DNA of 12,869 nucleotides from an uncultured Anaerococcus sp. (GTDB taxonomy: Bacteria > Bacillota > Clostridia > Tissierellales > Peptoniphilaceae). Below are positions 4,959 through 12,497 of the stretch, piece after piece. Positions within the stretch are counted from its first letter, which is position 1; every line of letters starts with the position of its first letter. Position numbers and translations under genes: made by a program. The notes below the pieces were generated by a model. The model saw only the letters and a list, made by a program, of their open reading frames with translations, made no database searches and was not told the DNA's origin. The DNA is taken from positions 1 through 12,869 of the forward strand of contig NZ_CALTUX010000044.1 in assembly GCF_943912825.1 (NCBI RefSeq). Reading direction: 5' to 3'.

Positions 4959-7274
4959 ATGAAAAGAAAAATTTTGTCATTATTAACAGCATTCGCAATG
5001 GTATTCGGTATAATAGCCGCACCATTCACAAGTGTTAATGCAGCTGGCGATTCAAAACCAGCAGCGGCAACTGAAACAGAAACACTTGTCGTTCACAAAA
5101 TTTTAATGTCTGATAAAGCATTAAGAGAACACAATGTTTACAAAGAAGGATATGACGGTAATAAAATCGCTGACATAAAAGAATTCTTTGAAGCAAATGC
5201 AAAAGAAATAGGTGGAGTATACTTCAAGCTACAAAAGCCTAAAGAAGGTCAAGATCAAGACAAATTAGACGCTAATAACAACGACCAATGGGAAGACATC
5301 AAAGCTGGTGATCCAAAATACGAAGGTCTTACAACAAAAGAAAATGGTTACTCATTTAATACTAAAGGCCTAAAGGGTAAATACAGAATTGTAGAAATCC
5401 ATGAAAAATCAACCTATGTTGGTGATGAAAACGAAACACTTACACATAAAAAAGCTGTTCCAAGTATCATCAATTTACCAGTAATCAACTCAAAAGATGG
5501 TATCTTAAAAGAAGCTCACATTTATCCAAAGAATACTGAAGAAGCACCAAAAACTGACAAAAACTTTGATAAAGAAGCCAAAGAAGGTGAAGAAACTTTA
5601 GTAAAAGAATCTGATCTAGTTTCTGAAACAAAAGACTTAGAAATTAAAACAGATGATCCTACTAGAGAAAAATCAACAGCATCTAAAAAATTAGGTGACA
5701 AAGTTCCATACAAAGTTGTAACAGAAATCCCAACCCAAACAAAATGGGCAACAGCTAGATGGGACGATAAGATGACCGAAGGTCTAACTTATAATGGAGA
5801 TGTTGAACTAACACTAGAAAAAACAACAGATGGTAAAACATACGAAGCTGTTCAAGGTTTTGCTAAAGAACAAGACTACACAGTAAAACCAGACGGAAAT
5901 GGATTCGTAGTTGAATTCACAAAAGATGGTCTTGGAAAACTAAACAACAAAGACTACAAACAAAGAGTAACATTAAAATACTCAGCAACAGTTAATAAAG
6001 CTGCTATGGTAGAAATACCAGAATCAAACGATGTAACATTCCACTATGGTAACAACCCAGGACATGGAAATACTCCAATTCCAACAAAACCAAAAGAAAA
6101 TGGCGAATTAGAAGTAGAAAAGACATGGTCTGATGGTGTTCCAAAAGCTGGCGAATGGGCTAAATTCACACTTAAAAACGCTAAAACAGGTAAAGAAATA
6201 GGTACAGTTGAATTCACTACTACAGACAGTGGTACAACAACAAAATATACACCAGCAGATGGATATAAAGCAATTGGTAATGAAAAACCACAAGGTCCAA
6301 CTGACAAAACTGATACTAATAACGTATGGAAGTTTAAATTCACAGGTCTTGATAAAGATCTTGAATATAAGGTTGAAGAAGACAACAACATGAACGAAAC
6401 AGCTAAGTTCACAAAGGGTACTGATGGTCAAATAAAAATCGAAAACAAAAAAGATTATAACCCAAAACCACAAAACCCATCTGAACCAAAAGTTGTTAAC
6501 GGCGGTAAAAAATTCGTAAAAACAAACTTTGAAGACAAAGCAGAAGATAAAGAAAACGGTAAGCTAGAAAGACTTACAGGAGCTAAATTCTACATCAGAG
6601 ATGGTGAAGGAGAAGATGCTAAATACCTATCTGTTAAAAATGATCAAGGTGCTGTATTAGATGTTACTACAAAAAGAGATGCATACCTAAATAAGGTAGC
6701 TGCTATCAACAAAGCAGAAAACGACCTTGCAAAAGAATTAAACAAAGAGGGTGCAAAAGAAACAGAAGTTACTGTAACAATCGATGGAACAGCTGTTAAA
6801 GGTAAATCTGCTATTGAAGAAAAAATAAAAGCACTAAACGCAGAAGTTCCAGATCTTAAAAAAGCTTATTTTGATGCTGTAGAAGAGGGAACAGCAAAAT
6901 ACGAATGGACAACTAATAAAGCTGACGCATACGTTCTAGTATCTGGTGAAGATGGTAAGATGGAAATCAAAGACCTAGCATACGGAACATACTACCTAGA
7001 AGAGTTTGAATCTCCAGAAGGCTATGCTGACAATACACAAAAAGTTAAATTCGTAGTAGGCGAAGGCTCATATAAGTCAAATGCAGATGCAACAAACGAA
7101 ATGACCTACAATGCAAAAGGAAATACTGAAAATGGATACGGTATCCAAATCAAGAACAAGAAAGTAACAATCCCACAAACAGGTGGTATTGGTTCTCTAG
7201 TATTCATCGCAGCAGGTCTAGTAATCATGGGCGGTGCATTCATAGCATACAGAAGAAGCCAAGCAACAGCTTAA
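4959..7274 (+). CDS. Major (backbone) pilin, sortase-assembled fimbrial subunit
   Basis: Complete 771-residue precursor. A signal peptide (basic MKRK, hydrophobic core, probable cleavage after VNAA near residue 29) directs secretion. An N-terminal domain (40-200) ends in the pilin motif HIYPKN, whose Lys191 should be the nucleophile that sortase links to the next subunit. A middle domain spans about 205-365, a Cna-B-like domain 383-500, and a final Cna-B domain 511-735 with an E-box (YYLEEFESPEGY, 678-689), suggesting intramolecular isopeptide bonds. The last domain carries an unusual Ala/Lys/Glu-rich, probably helical insert (about 570-645). The sorting signal IPQTG (738-742), a hydrophobic helix and YRRS tail complete the anchor. 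It has its own promoter, a structured leader and a strong terminator. No sortase gene lies beside it in the window, which is unusual for a pilus operon. Confidence 0.92.
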   Translation: MKRKILSLLTAFAMVFGIIAAPFTSVNAAGDSKPAAATETETLVVHKILMSDKALREHNVYKEGYDGNKIADIKEFFEANAKEIGGVYFKLQKPKEGQDQDKLDANNNDQWEDIKAGDPKYEGLTTKENGYSFNTKGLKGKYRIVEIHEKSTYVGDENETLTHKKAVPSIINLPVINSKDGILKEAHIYPKNTEEAPKTDKNFDKEAKEGEETLVKESDLVSETKDLEIKTDDPTREKSTASKKLGDKVPYKVVTEIPTQTKWATARWDDKMTEGLTYNGDVELTLEKTTDGKTYEAVQGFAKEQDYTVKPDGNGFVVEFTKDGLGKLNNKDYKQRVTLKYSATVNKAAMVEIPESNDVTFHYGNNPGHGNTPIPTKPKENGELEVEKTWSDGVPKAGEWAKFTLKNAKTGKEIGTVEFTTTDSGTTTKYTPADGYKAIGNEKPQGPTDKTDTNNVWKFKFTGLDKDLEYKVEEDNNMNETAKFTKGTDGQIKIENKKDYNPKPQNPSEPKVVNGGKKFVKTNFEDKAEDKENGKLERLTGAKFYIRDGEGEDAKYLSVKNDQGAVLDVTTKRDAYLNKVAAINKAENDLAKELNKEGAKETEVTVTIDGTAVKGKSAIEEKIKALNAEVPDLKKAYFDAVEEGTAKYEWTTNKADAYVLVSGEDGKMEIKDLAYGTYYLEEFESPEGYADNTQKVKFVVGEGSYKSNADATNEMTYNAKGNTENGYGIQIKNKKVTIPQTGGIGSLVFIAAGLVIMGGAFIAYRRSQATA

Positions 7275-7327
7275 TTAAGAATTAAGAAAAAATAAAAATT
7301 AATGCGCTAGTACAGGCATTAAAAAAC

Positions 7328-7362
7328 ACAAAGCCAAAGGGGCAAAAGCCCCTTTACTTTGT
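7328..7362. terminator. Strong terminator after the pilin gene
   Basis: AAAGGGGC (7336-7343) pairs perfectly with GCCCCTTT (7348-7355) around AAAA. An outer ACAAAG/CTTTGT stem (7328-7333 with 7357-7362) extends it. The A-rich left arm and T-rich right arm would let it work in both directions, separating the pilin from the following gene block. Confidence 0.85.
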
Positions 7363-7399
7363 AATTATACACTTTAGTAAAACACTATTAAGACGTTTT

Positions 7400-7411
7400 A
7401 ACGTATACGTT
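7400..7411. promoter_or_regulatory. 12-bp perfect palindrome, possible operator
   Basis: AACGTATACGTT reads the same on both strands and sits in the 244-bp gap before the four-gene block, between the pilin terminator and the next gene. A related ACGTTTT precedes it. It could be an operator for a dimeric regulator; none is encoded nearby. Confidence 0.35.
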
Positions 7412-7466
7412 ATATACATCGTAAATATACATAAGTTGAAAAAAATAAAGTAGGGTGAACCCAATT

Positions 7467-7485
7467 GATAATGAGAATTGGTATT
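7467..7485 (+). promoter_or_regulatory. Fur-box-like sequence upstream of the membrane gene block
   Basis: GATAATGAGAATTGGTATT matches 14 of 19 positions of the classical Fur consensus (GATAATGATAATCATTATC), 33 bp before the ATG at 7519. It is flanked by CCAATT (7461-7466) and overlaps AATTGG (7476-7481), a 6-bp inverted repeat. AT-rich DNA yields such matches by chance, so iron control is only a possibility. Confidence 0.3.
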
Positions 7486-7518
7486 GAAGATATCTAAGTC
7501 AAAAGAGAGGAGCGTATA

Positions 7519-8430
7519 ATGATGGAATTTATTAAAGATACTGTAGGCGTTATTTTCCAAGTTATTTCTATTTTTCTGATAGTATTGAGTTTATTCAAGT
7601 TTTTATATCTAAAAATTTTTCAAAATAAATGTAAAAAGTTTTATGGTATTAATGATGATAATTTTAAGGCATTAAAGTCATGTGATAATTACACTATTAA
7701 CCTCATAGTTTTACAAATTTCTATAATGATTATAATGCTTTACCATATTAAGACTACTCTCACCGAAGTTGTAGGTTTTCAAATTTTATATGGATTAGGT
7801 ATTGTTATGGTTATCCTTATGATATGGACAGATTTTGAAATACACAAAATTTTAAGAAGCAAAATTTTGATTATAGTAAACATCCTTCTTTTTGCATTAA
7901 TTGTCCTTGTGGGGAAGGTTTATTTAGCTTTAAATGATAAATTAGCAATGGATTATGAAACTTTGCGCAGAGTCTTAATGCTTTTAACTTTTGCTCTATT
8001 AATTATTAGTTTAACTAATCTATTCTCACCTGTTTTCTACAATCCAGAGTATCTTAAGGAATATGAAATACTTACTTTAATTAATAAAGACGATGCAAAC
8101 TATAATTTAGATGATATATATGTTAAGTTAGCAAGAAATGACGACGGTTTTCTAATTGCTAAGGGAAAAATATTCGGAAATGCAACTAAGAAAGTAGAAG
8201 AGTCTGAAGTTCTTGAAGGCAGCAATAAGGGAAGTACTGATACTCAGATCACTCCAATGGATTCTAAAAAGGTTTTATATATTTATAGAAATAATTACAG
8301 ATATGCCGATCCTAAATTATTTAGTATAAAAAACTACAAATTTGACGAAGTGGAAGTAAAAGATTCTGAAGAAATTGATAAAAAATATATTGAAGAGGTT
8401 CAAAAAGATGATGCGAAGAAGGATGAATAA
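7519..8430 (+). CDS. 5-TM membrane protein with C-terminal soluble domain, family unknown
   Basis: 303 residues; not recognised. AGGAG (7508-7512) lies six bases before the ATG. Predicted membrane helices lie near 8-32, 58-77, 84-104, 115-137 and 152-169. They are followed by a charged domain of about 130 residues (175-303), probably cytosolic, ending in a Lys/Glu/Asp-rich tail. A KFYGINDDNF motif (40-49) follows TM1, and KKVLYIYRNNYRY (250-262) lies late in the C-terminal domain. Both have counterparts in the protein at 8575-9642 (KFYNISADLF and KILRFESNQYKL), so the two look like diverged paralogues. No catalytic motif is visible. It opens a same-strand block of four genes and is followed by a weak terminator, so it may be partly transcribed alone. 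Codon use is much more AT-rich than in the pilin. Confidence 0.8.
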   Translation: MMEFIKDTVGVIFQVISIFLIVLSLFKFLYLKIFQNKCKKFYGINDDNFKALKSCDNYTINLIVLQISIMIIMLYHIKTTLTEVVGFQILYGLGIVMVILMIWTDFEIHKILRSKILIIVNILLFALIVLVGKVYLALNDKLAMDYETLRRVLMLLTFALLIISLTNLFSPVFYNPEYLKEYEILTLINKDDANYNLDDIYVKLARNDDGFLIAKGKIFGNATKKVEESEVLEGSNKGSTDTQITPMDSKKVLYIYRNNYRYADPKLFSIKNYKFDEVEVKDSEEIDKKYIEEVQKDDAKKDE

Positions 8431-8473
8431 ATAAATTCTATTACTAATAAGTAGATTAGAACTATATAGTCTT

Positions 8474-8498
8474 GGGGGGATTTGCTCCCCTTTACTTT
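8474..8498 (+). terminator. Weak terminator between the two 5-TM genes
   Basis: GGGGA (8476-8480) pairs with TCCCC (8486-8490) around TTTGC, extendable by G-T pairs, followed by TTTACTTT. The CCCCTTTACTTT context is also found in the pilin terminator (7349-7360). The short stem suggests partial termination. Confidence 0.5.
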
Positions 8499-8574
8499 AT
8501 GATAGTTATATTTCAATAATATAATTAATGGTTTAAAATACTGGAATAATTTTATTGGAATTAAAGGAGAATCA

Positions 8575-9642
8575 ATGCCGAATTTTGATTTTAATGAGAT
8601 TGTAAAGAAAACTTATAAAAAAGAATCAACTGATATAAAAGATACAGAATATTATGAGTTTCTTAAGGTGAGTAATGATTTAGAACAGCCAGTGAGTGTT
8701 GAGGAAGATAAAGATGATAATTGTGCTAAGGACGATAAAGCTACTAAAGATGACTATAATAATTTAAAAGATATTCTAAGTATCGTGACTTCTGTAATAG
8801 CAATAATTGCTGCATTGTATGCAGCGATTTCTAGATTTATTAATGATATATATTCAATTAATTTAGCAAAATTCTACAATATATCAGCAGATTTATTCGA
8901 TTATAATAGAAATTTTTATTTTATATTAAGTCTTGCAATATATGCTTTTACGGTAGTGGTTTTGCTTAGCCCATTTAATTTAAGGGATAAGTGGATAAGT
9001 AAGAAGGTTGATAGATTTGAATCCTTTTTATGGTCATTAGCTATGTCGTTATACGTATGGTTAATTTCTTATATCATATTAATAAGTCTTTTAATAAAAT
9101 TTAATCATAGTATCAATATCAATTATATTTATATAGGAAGTTTGATTTTTTGGATTTTTTTATGGAGGTTTTATTATTACATAATTACTGATGCACCAAA
9201 ATTTTGGAGAAAGAGTAGAGATGATAACAAATCAAACTCAAGTACAAACAAAGAAGCAGAGAGTGTAAAGCTATCAAAAAGTAGACTTATTTTATATGTA
9301 TTTTATATTATATTTATTATAATTATAATCCTATGTATAGCAGCATTTGCTATTAGTAATATCAATTTGGATCCAAAAAATAAGATGTCATATGAAATAT
9401 TAAAAGATGAGAAAGAGTACAACGTCATTATCGGCTATAAAGATGATATGGCTATTACCATGTCGAGTAAAAATGCGAGTGATCCTGAAACTAAGATACT
9501 TAGATTTGAAAGCAATCAATACAAATTACAAGATTTGAAGGATAAGATTATTATTTATAAAACTTTTGATAAGGTGATTCCATATGGAGGTTCAGTAAAC
9601 AATAAGGATTCTAATGAGTCTAGTGATGAAACTGGTAATTAA
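8575..9642 (+). CDS. 5-TM membrane protein, paralogue of the 7519-8430 product, family unknown
   Basis: 355 residues; not recognised. AAAGGAGA (8563-8570) sits just before the ATG. A soluble, acidic N-terminal region (1-62, Asp/Lys-rich near 43-61) precedes membrane helices near 66-86, 113-133, 152-175, 183-204 and 238-260. A basic, Ser/Asn-rich loop (208-236) lies before the last helix, and a C-terminal domain of about 90 residues follows (266-355). After TM1 it has KFYNISADLF (99-108), matching KFYGINDDNF of the upstream protein. Its tail region TKILRFESNQYKL then IIIYKTFDKV (306-334) aligns with the corresponding C-terminal segment there. Differences are the N-terminal extension and the inter-helix loop. 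The two could form a hetero-oligomeric membrane complex; that is inference. No enzymatic motif is visible. Confidence 0.8.
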   Translation: MPNFDFNEIVKKTYKKESTDIKDTEYYEFLKVSNDLEQPVSVEEDKDDNCAKDDKATKDDYNNLKDILSIVTSVIAIIAALYAAISRFINDIYSINLAKFYNISADLFDYNRNFYFILSLAIYAFTVVVLLSPFNLRDKWISKKVDRFESFLWSLAMSLYVWLISYIILISLLIKFNHSININYIYIGSLIFWIFLWRFYYYIITDAPKFWRKSRDDNKSNSSTNKEAESVKLSKSRLILYVFYIIFIIIIILCIAAFAISNINLDPKNKMSYEILKDEKEYNVIIGYKDDMAITMSSKNASDPETKILRFESNQYKLQDLKDKIIIYKTFDKVIPYGGSVNNKDSNESSDETGN

Positions 9643-9743
9643 TTTTAATATATGTACAATTATTTTCAATAACATGTTAGAAAAATTCTTTAGTATTTGT
9701 AGACTTTATGTTCGATAAGGATAAAAAACTTATACGATAATTA

Positions 9744-9764
9744 TATAATAATGGTATCTATTAT
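9744..9764 (+). promoter_or_regulatory. Candidate -10 elements before the third block gene
   Basis: The 160-bp gap 9643-9802 holds a TATAAT at 9744-9749 and a TATTAT at 9759-9764. Neither has a good -35 at the right distance, so a separate promoter for the last two genes is possible but weakly supported in such AT-rich DNA. Confidence 0.3.
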
Positions 9765-9802
9765 ACTTAAAGTTTAAACTAGTTAGTATTTAGGAGGAGT
9801 GT

Positions 9803-10762
9803 ATGATAATAAAAGTTTTTGATATAGGAGATTGTGTAAATGAAGAACTGATAAATGAAACTCAGAAATCAAATATTGTTAATATATTTGATATATTAAC
9901 TAGAGAATCTCATTTGATAACCAATTGTTATTTAGAAATAACGTCATCCAAAGGAAAAGAAAGTCCAATTTATTATTATAAAGAATGCATAAATAAGAAT
10001 ACGTTTGATTATACAAAAATTGCCAGGGATTTATTACGTGCAGAGTTAAAGGCTGATAACACTAGGAATGCAAACATAAGAGAAGGGTTATTATTCATTA
10101 AAGCAGTATCAGACAATTTAACCATAATGAAACTAGAAAAATTAGAAGTGATTGATAGAACAACTTATAAAATAAAAAGCGAATTAGGTAAGGAAAAAGA
10201 TTATTTTAAGGTTGCAATTTTTAGTGGGAACTATAATGATATAAAAATTATAGATAAAAATAAAACTGCAGCTAAATATTGGTATGAAAAATTTTTAAAG
10301 TTAAATAGACTAAGGAATTCTGAAGATAACACTCAAGATGTGATAGATTTAATTAATCAGAACATATTATACAAAGATAATATTAACAAGTTACCTAATT
10401 ATACTGAAATAAAGAGGTTTACAGAGACTTATTTATTTGATAATAAAAAATTTGATAAATCAACATTACTTGATGAACTCAATAGCAGTGGTTTGATTGA
10501 TCTTATAAAAGAAGAAGAGATATTTTCAGAAGAATCTAAAATTATAGATTCTGATTTTGATATATCTGAAAAAATAATGAATAAAAATTATGAAATGAAA
10601 ATACAAACTTCAAGAGACATAGTAATCACTACTAAAAATTACAAAGAAAGTTTAAGAGATAATGAAATTTTATTTGATGAAGATAATAAACAAATCAAGG
10701 TTATAGTAGATGATGATTATATGAACGAAGTTAAGGATTTATTAAATGGTGATGAAAATTGA
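9803..10762 (+). CDS. Soluble protein, possibly NA37/YejK nucleoid-associated family
   Basis: 319 residues, with no signal peptide or membrane helix. The start is fixed by AGGAGG (9792-9797) five bases before the ATG. The order of features resembles the NA37 (YejK/NdpA) nucleoid-associated family as I remember it: a helical segment with IARDLL (73-78); REGLLFIKA (93-101) then a short strand ending in MKLEKL; DYFKVAIFS (133-141) then NDIKIIDK (145-152); and an aromatic helix KYWYEKFLKLNRL (158-170) followed by an NTQDVIDLI segment. Length fits the family (about 335 residues). Residues 185-319 are Asp/Glu/Lys-rich and less recognisable. NA37 proteins bind or associate with DNA; that role here is inferred. 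An alternative is a DUF4868-like (KwaB) protein, for which I saw no specific motif. The gene overlaps the next by four bases, suggesting a functional pair. Confidence 0.75.
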   Translation: MIIKVFDIGDCVNEELINETQKSNIVNIFDILTRESHLITNCYLEITSSKGKESPIYYYKECINKNTFDYTKIARDLLRAELKADNTRNANIREGLLFIKAVSDNLTIMKLEKLEVIDRTTYKIKSELGKEKDYFKVAIFSGNYNDIKIIDKNKTAAKYWYEKFLKLNRLRNSEDNTQDVIDLINQNILYKDNINKLPNYTEIKRFTETYLFDNKKFDKSTLLDELNSSGLIDLIKEEEIFSEESKIIDSDFDISEKIMNKNYEMKIQTSRDIVITTKNYKESLRDNEILFDEDNKQIKVIVDDDYMNEVKDLLNGDEN

Positions 10763-11931
10763 AATGGAGAGGAACATCATTAGAATTAGAAAAAAATGAA
10801 GAAAATAATTCATTTATTGAATTATTAAAAAATGAAAATTTAGACGTAAAAATTAGTGATGACATTTATAAAGTCGAAAATCAAAAAGATTACTTTATTT
10901 TAGAGGATGATTTCATTGAGAAATCAAAAAGATTTCCTACAATTATAAAGAAACTATCTGATAAAAATTATGATGAACCTATTAAAGTATATGATAGAGC
11001 AAATAAAAAATTTAACTATCATGATTTAAAGTATAATGATAAATATATTTATCAAAAGGTAACTGGAAGTAATAATATTGACGGTGAGATTAGAAATTTT
11101 CAAATATCGATTAGTAGATTAAATGAAACTTTAGATAATAGCAAACCTAAGTCACAATTATTAATAGATTTTTTAATTTTGTTGGCGATAGCAACAAAAG
11201 TAACCTATACAGCTGAAAAATTTAAAGTTGAATTTATTACAGACGAAGATAAATTCGTAGATGAATTTAATCTTGATTCTAGACCTTTATATTTATTTCC
11301 ACTGTATGAATGGGCAATATTATCGACGGAGTATAAAGATTCATATAAAATAAAACTTCAAATAATGAGGAAAATAATTGTCAACAAAAGGAGTATACAT
11401 GAAGTTAATGAGATATTAAAAGATTGTAAATTAGCTCATAGAAGGATTATTTCACATAAAACAGATGATTATTTTTCACAGCTTAATGACTTGAAGAATG
11501 ATTTTTTTAAATTAGCAGATGATGAAAACTCTTCATTAAGGGCATTAAATATTTCTATTTTTGCCTGGTTAGGTTCTTTTGGTATGGAACTATTTAATCT
11601 AGTTAAAGATTATGATAAAGATGACTTTTTTTGTTATCTTTTAACTTCAAAAGGTGAGAAAAAATTTATTACAGTATTAATTTTTTTAATTGCATTGTTA
11701 TTTATATTTGTATGTTATATGGTTGAGATGTATGCATTAAAGCAGAAATATAATACAATAAAGAAAATTTATAAGGATAATATATTATTTGAGTCAGATG
11801 AAAATAATTTAAATAAATTTGAAGATTTTATAATAGAACCCCAGTATGGAGTTGTCCAACTTACATTTTTAATGATTATATTTCTTGCATTATTAGTTAG
11901 ATTGTTTATAGCATTACCGATTAATATATAA
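10759..11931 (+). CDS. Membrane protein translationally coupled to the NA37-like gene, family unknown
   Basis: 390 residues; not recognised. The start is a TTG overlapping the upstream stop (TTGA). No in-frame ATG occurs before residue 203, and the sequence from the TTG looks like real protein. A weak GGTGA (10748-10752) six bases upstream and the overlap imply translational coupling. The first 260 residues are largely soluble, with a hydrophobic helix at 133-148 and a helical, charged stretch at 195-260. Hydrophobic segments lie near 262-282, 303-325 and 364-386, and the protein ends within six residues of the last. A long helix running into C-terminal membrane helices recalls CorA-type topology, but the GMN motif is absent (SFGME at 273-277), so I do not call it CorA. 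With the preceding gene it forms a cytosolic plus membrane pair; an antiphage role is speculation. Confidence 0.75.
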   Translation: MKWRGTSLELEKNEENNSFIELLKNENLDVKISDDIYKVENQKDYFILEDDFIEKSKRFPTIIKKLSDKNYDEPIKVYDRANKKFNYHDLKYNDKYIYQKVTGSNNIDGEIRNFQISISRLNETLDNSKPKSQLLIDFLILLAIATKVTYTAEKFKVEFITDEDKFVDEFNLDSRPLYLFPLYEWAILSTEYKDSYKIKLQIMRKIIVNKRSIHEVNEILKDCKLAHRRIISHKTDDYFSQLNDLKNDFFKLADDENSSLRALNISIFAWLGSFGMELFNLVKDYDKDDFFCYLLTSKGEKKFITVLIFLIALLFIFVCYMVEMYALKQKYNTIKKIYKDNILFESDENNLNKFEDFIIEPQYGVVQLTFLMIIFLALLVRLFIALPINI

Positions 11932-12106
11932 GCACAGTATATAATTAATAGTTATAATAATCATTGGCAACTAAGTATAAATAATATTCAGATATAGTAG
12001 GTGTTAGTATCTTATAAAAAATCATAAACTGTTGAAGCATAATTAAGAACAATTAATTGAATAAAAAAACTCATTGGTCAGTACGTACAATAAGAATACA
12101 AGAATT
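11932..12106. other. AT-rich gene-free stretch after the block
   Basis: No ORF with a ribosome binding site is seen. The only structure I note is the 8-bp palindrome GTACGTAC (12081-12088). It is probably the 3' untranslated region of the block transcript, leading to the terminator that follows. Confidence 0.5.
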
Positions 12107-12133
12107 AAGAGGAGACAAATTTCTCCTCTTTTT
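12107..12133 (+). terminator. Intrinsic terminator of the four-gene block
   Basis: AAGAGGAGA (12107-12115) pairs over nine bases with TCTCCTCTT (12122-12130) around CAAATT and is followed by TTTCTT. It lies about 175 bp after the last stop codon and is the first strong terminator since the pilin, consistent with a shared transcript end. Confidence 0.8.
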
Positions 12134-12332
12134 CTTATCTAATTCACAGTAATTTAAGTTATTTAAATAAGTTTTAGTCAGTCCACACCCATTGATAATA
12201 ATAATCTTTACAAATAGATATAAACTTAATCAATGTCTTAGGATCAAAAGTGTAGAGTTCTATGAGATAGATATTTAAATCATTGAATTAACATAAATCA
12301 TGGTAAAGTAAGAATGAGTTAAAATAAAATAT
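12134..12332. other. AT-rich stretch with no recognised feature
   Basis: There are only short, interrupted frames. GATAATAATAATCTTTACA (12194-12212) resembles a Fur box, but nothing is positioned to be controlled by it. The last part may be decayed pilin sequence that runs into the relic at 12333. Confidence 0.4.
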
Positions 12333-12422
12333 AAGGTAAAGACCCAGATAACAGCTGGTTTCGGTTCTCTAGTATTAATCCCATCTGGTCTATCAATCAA
12401 ACACGGGTGTCTAAAAGCTTAG
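12333..12422 (+). pseudogene. Relic of a pilin 3' end (sorting-signal region)
   Basis: Aligns without gaps to the pilin gene from about 7161 onward. GGTTCTCTAGTATT (12363-12376) is identical to 7191-7204, and ACAG, TGGT and GGTCTA blocks match in register. Translation of the same frame gives GFGSLVLIPSGL where the pilin has GIGSLVFIAAGL. The LPXTG-type pentapeptide has decayed (TQITA for IPQTG) and the tail is scrambled, ending in TAG at 12420-12422. A TGA at 12315-12317 closes the frame upstream and there is no start. It is therefore a leftover from a second pilin copy or from a recombination event. Confidence 0.75.
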
Positions 12423-12497
12423 GATTGTATCATTAATACGGTATAAAAATCTCAAATATATGCTTAGCAAGTTCAAGTAGATTGAATTTTAAGGATT

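Noticed and set aside
4574..5029. Two minus-strand ORFs (79 and 71 codons) over the pilin leader and start
   Set aside because: They lie antisense to the promoter, the structured leader and the pilin signal peptide, lack ribosome binding sites, and look like translations of AT-rich antisense DNA.
6044..6473. Two overlapping minus-strand ORFs of about 120 residues inside the pilin gene
   Set aside because: They are antisense shadows of the Lys/Thr/Glu-rich pilin coding sequence; the translations are Ser/Phe/Cys-rich, as expected from reversed codons.
9713..9736. CGATAAG / CTTATACG near-palindrome upstream of the 9803 gene
   Set aside because: Imperfect by one inserted base in very AT-rich DNA; not distinguishable from chance.
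10759..11931. CorA-type magnesium transporter
   Set aside because: The long helix leading to C-terminal membrane helices is similar in outline, but the defining GMN motif is missing and there are probably three hydrophobic segments.
12194..12212. Fur-box-like GATAATAATAATCTTTACA
   Set aside because: The match is largely AT-rich low complexity, and no gene start lies where it could be controlled by this site.
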